From contig JANPWX010000644.1 in the NCBI GenBank assembly GCA_024734555.1, positions 269,255-333,254 of the forward strand: 64,000 nucleotides of DNA. Reading direction: 5' to 3'. This DNA comes from Trochalopteron elliotii. Its lineage: Eukaryota > Chordata > Aves > Passeriformes > Leiothrichidae. The first letter of the stretch is position 1; every line of letters starts with the position of its first letter. The position numbers were made by a program, and so were the translations under genes. Shown here in pieces: positions 61,177 through 64,000 of this stretch. Below the pieces are notes generated by a model that saw only the letters and a list, made by a program, of their open reading frames with translations, was not told the DNA's origin and did no database searches.

Positions 61177-62790
61177 GGACTACCCCAAATGCATACTTTG
61201 AGTCTGTATAGATGTTAATTTCTTTTCCTTTTGCCAGCTCTAAGGCTCAGATCAAAGCGATTATTTCAGCCTTCTGTGCAGAGGTGTTGGTGGGCAGTGG
61301 TCCAGACTCTATTACCTTCCTGGTGGTGGTAACTGCATACCCAGCATACCGCTTTCCACTGACAACATAGCTGCTTCCGTCAGTAAACCAGGTCTCAGCA
61401 TCCTCAATCGGAGTATCCTTCAGATCCGGGCAGCTGAAGTAGGTGGCTTCAATGGTCTTCAGGCAGTCGTGGATCACTGGTTCTCCCATACTCCCACTGA
61501 GGAAGGAAGCTGGGTTCACAATGTTAGTTACCACAATCTCAACATCATCTTGTTCTACCAGTATAGCCTGGTACTTCAGGAATCTCTGTGGGGAAAGCCA
61601 ATGTGCCCCTTTTGCCTCAAGGACTGCAGACACCGTGTGGGACACTAGCGCAGTCATCTTCTGGCCTAGGGTGAATTTGCGTGCTTCCTGGATATTCACT
61701 GCCACTGCTGCAACAGCTCTGAGGAATCCTGGCCATTCTTTAGCAGCCGTATCCAGTTGTTTGGAAAGATAGGCCACTGGCCTCCGATATGGGCCTAGGT
61801 TCTGTGCCAATATTCCCAAGGCAATCCCTTGCTTTTCGTGAGATAACAAGAAGAATGGTTTACTCACGTTTGGAAGACCTGGGGCTGGAGCTGACATGAG
61901 GGCCTTCTTTAGCTGGTCAAAGGCTCGAGTGGCTTCCTTTTTCCACTGAAGTTCTCTGATTCCATCATCAAGGCATATAGAGGTTTAACAAGCAATCCAT
62001 AATTATAGATCCACAGTCTACACCACCCTGTCATGCCCAAAAAGGTTCTAAGTTCTTTCACTGTTTGAGGCTTTGAGGTCTGGCAATTGCCTCTTTGCGG
62101 TCCTGCCCTAAAGTCCTTTGTCCAGCACTCACTTCGTAACCCAGGTAAATGACTGCCTCACCAGCTGGGCTTTCTTTTGGGATACTCGATACCCTTGCAG
62201 GCCCAAGAAGTTTAGGAGGCTTACCGTCCAGTCTACACATGTCTCCTGGGTCCGTGTGGCTATCAGGAGATGCATCCACATACTGGAGCAGCTGTCCTTC
62301 TCCTGGTGGGGGTTCCCAAGACTCCAAATCCTTTGCAAGCTGCTCCCCAAATATGGTAGGGGAGTTTTTGTAACCTTGGGGTAAAACGCACCATGTGAGT
62401 TGTTTTTCGTCCAGTTTTGGGGTTTTCCCACTCAAATGCAAAAAATTTCTGGCTGGCTTCATGGAGAGGGAGGCAAAATAAGGCATCCTTCAAATCTAAA
62501 ATGGTAAACCAGGTTAACTCAGGTGTTAAACAAGTCAGCAATATATAAGGATTGGCAACTACTGGGTACAGATCTTCAGTTATTTTGTTGACAGCTCTTA
62601 AGTCCTGTACTAGTCTGTATGACCCATCAGGCTTCTTCACTGACCAGAGAGGAGTGTTGAAATCAGACTGACACTCCCTTAGTAGTCCTATCTTCAAAAA
62701 GTTTTCAATAATTGGACTAATCCCTTCTCTATCTTCATTCTTTAGGGGGTATTGTTTAACACTTACTCCTTCTCCTTCTTTAAGTTTGAT
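61177..62790 (-). pseudogene. pol: Reverse transcriptase and RNase H (pol), frameshifted
   Basis: The palm/fingers region is visible at 62697-62400 (KKPDGSYRLVQDLRAVNK; FTILDLKDALFCLPLH, with the first catalytic Asp). The frame changes near 62400 (LTWCVLPQGYKNSPTIFG) and again inside the polymerase motif: the sequence reads YVD and then leaves the frame, with LLIAT and the following thumb residues in another frame (62129-62280). 61897-61247 covers the connection and RNase H (WFTDGSSYVVSGKRYAGYAV). TDSKYAFGVVHAH follows in yet another frame. The enzyme would copy viral RNA into DNA; this copy cannot be made intact. Confidence 0.9.
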
Positions 62791-63298
62791 CTATACTGGT
62801 AGTGCATTCTTTGCCCTGCCTGGTATGTCAGAAGCCCACACTCCAGGAAACACCTGATCTATTATTTTCGTGAAATTCTCTTCTTCATTTGCAACTTCAA
62901 TTTCTTTGGTTATCATCATTAAACTTAACAGTTCTACATATTGTTGATCCTTTACTTTCAAAATAATTTCCCCATTCTTAAATATTATTTTTGCCTCCAG
63001 CTGCTCTAGCAGATCCTTGCCCAAAAGTGCAGATGGAGCATTAGGCATATATAAAAATCGATGAATTCCCCATTGTTTCCCCAATTTATACTTCAATGGT
63101 TTGCAAAAATAAGCTCTTTCAGATTGGCCGGTCGCCTCTTTTACCATAACATAGTCATTGGTTACAGGTATTAGGGCCTTATTCAGTACTGAAAATGTTG
63201 CCCCTGTGTCTATTAAGAATTCTACCTTTTTTTTCTCTGTTCCCTAGTTTGATTATAACCAGAGGGTCCCCTAGCACAGGGCCCTCTGGTCCTCCTCA
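62791..63298 (-). pseudogene. pro: Protease and start of reverse transcriptase (pro-pol)
   Basis: The aspartic protease active site LIDTGA lies at about 63199-63216 (DTGA codons 63199-63210), and the C-terminal LLGKDLLEQLEA follows in the same frame (ORF 63147-62791). The chain continues into the N-terminal RT region (VFPGVWASDIPGRAKNALPV) before a stop at 62791. Between the gag stop (63296-63298) and the active site a run of eight A (63231-63238 region) separates two frames, probably a length change in the run. Confidence 0.85.
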
Positions 63299-64000
63299 CT
63301 CCTCTTTTACGTGAGCAACCACCTTTTCCCCTTTTTGACCACCTTTTCTATGTTCATCACCCTTTCTTAATTCTGGGCACTGGTTTTTCCAGTGACCAAA
63401 TTTCTTGCAGAATCCACATTGGTCTTTTCCCAGTCGGGGTGGCCCCTGTTTCACTGGACCTTGCCCATGTTTTCCTTTTTCTCTCTCTTTTACTTCTGCT
63501 ACTAATTTCTTCATCCCTTGTTTGTATCCTTCTTCCCAGTTACTAAAAACTCTTCAGGCCTCATCCAGTAAAGCTTCTAAATTCCAGCTGTCTGTCTGGA
63601 CCTCGGATCTTCTGGAGTTTCTGTCTGATGTCTCCTGTAGACTGTCCTAAAAATAAATTTACTAATTGCTGTGTCCCTTCATTAGACCCAGGATCCAGGG
63701 TGGTGTGTCAGCGCATTGCGTCTCACAGGTAATCTAGAAATTCAGAAGGTGTTTGGGAGGGGCCTTGTTTGACAGCATATAGGACTGACCAATTTATGGT
63801 TCTGGGGATTGCTCTTTCTAGCCCTTTTACTATCAATTCCTGGTATCTCTTTAATCGTCCCAACCCCTCATCATTATTAGGATCCCGGCCTGGGTCTTGA
63901 AGGGGAAATACATCTTTAACATCTTCCTGTGTTGTTCTACAATCATCCTGGCCAGATCCTTAGCCACTTTCAAAACTAATTGCTTTTCAGTCTCTGTTAA
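63296..64000 (-). pseudogene. gag: gag: capsid C-terminal part and nucleocapsid
   Basis: The minus strand from 64000 reads capsid-like sequence. The major-homology-like QGPSQTPSEFLDYL is at about 63730-63770, and PGSNEGTQQLVNLFLGQ follows in a shifted frame. The nucleocapsid frame (63514-63296) has one zinc knuckle, CGFCKKFGHWKNQC (C-X2-C-X4-H-X4-C), in a basic context, and ends at TGA 63296-63298. A single knuckle is typical of gammaretroviruses. Several stops and frame changes interrupt the capsid part. Matrix and the start of gag lie outside the window. Confidence 0.85.

Larger units (their letters stand above)
56734..64000 (-). mobile_element. Gammaretrovirus-like ERV (minus), runs off right edge
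   Basis: Read on the minus strand: gag C-terminal part, single zinc knuckle, protease, reverse transcriptase, RNase H, integrase, env, polypurine tract, 3' LTR. The matrix region and 5' LTR lie beyond 64000. A single CCHC box, an in-frame stop between gag and protease, and a GPY/F integrase point to the gammaretrovirus/class I group. Every gene carries frameshifts or stops, and integrase is split by LTR S2. A truncated relative is at 9782-11287. Confidence 0.9.

Overview
The window looks like a bird chromosome, probably a songbird. The evidence is several CR1 LINE 3' ends with the avian ATTCTATGAT-type tail, and many long terminal repeats (LTRs) of avian endogenous-retrovirus (ERV) type. No intact host gene, tRNA or rRNA was recognised. 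By rough tally, 40% or more of the window is ERV-derived. That density, the nesting of LTRs inside LTRs, and the lack of genes would fit a W chromosome or another poorly recombining, gene-poor region, but this is inference only.

Layout. 1-9781: old LTR and CR1 fragments in AT-rich sequence. 9782-15290: a mosaic of a truncated class I ERV piece (minus), another LTR (plus), and a degenerate minisatellite of about 36-bp units that switches orientation; the minisatellite is interrupted by an LTR with a clean 4-bp duplication and by a CR1 element carrying the end of its ORF2. 15500-28300: scattered solo LTRs, including a ~1.5-kb LTR (D1) with a 436-bp LTR (S1) inside it. 31040-34883: a 5'-truncated plus-strand ERV keeping the end of integrase, a long envelope (env) region and a 3' LTR. 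37781-38159 (minus): an unidentified, decayed protein-like block next to an acceptor-like pyrimidine tract. 42260-50450: more LTRs, ending with a second ~1.5-kb LTR (D2) that has a 608-bp LTR (J) inside it. 56035-56594: solo LTR C2. 56734-64000 (minus): a gammaretrovirus-like ERV with 3' LTR, env, pol, protease and the end of gag; it runs off the right edge and its integrase is split by LTR copy S2.

The most unusual feature is the env of the plus-strand ERV. Its N-terminal half encodes three consecutive immunoglobulin-like segments (Cys, then Trp, then G-x-[YF]-x-C). These precede an otherwise ordinary SU/TM envelope with a basic cleavage site, a C-X9-CC motif, a membrane anchor and a PPPTY motif in the tail. 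About 2.7 kb of env stays in one frame and is interrupted by only three stop codons. Host capture of Ig domains, or tandem duplication of an Ig-like receptor-binding domain, are the main explanations to test.

Relative ages can be read from the nesting: S1 is younger than D1, J is younger than D2, S2 is younger than the minus-strand ERV, and LTR B3 is younger than the minisatellite. Everything recognised as retroviral here is broken by stops, frameshifts, truncation or insertion.
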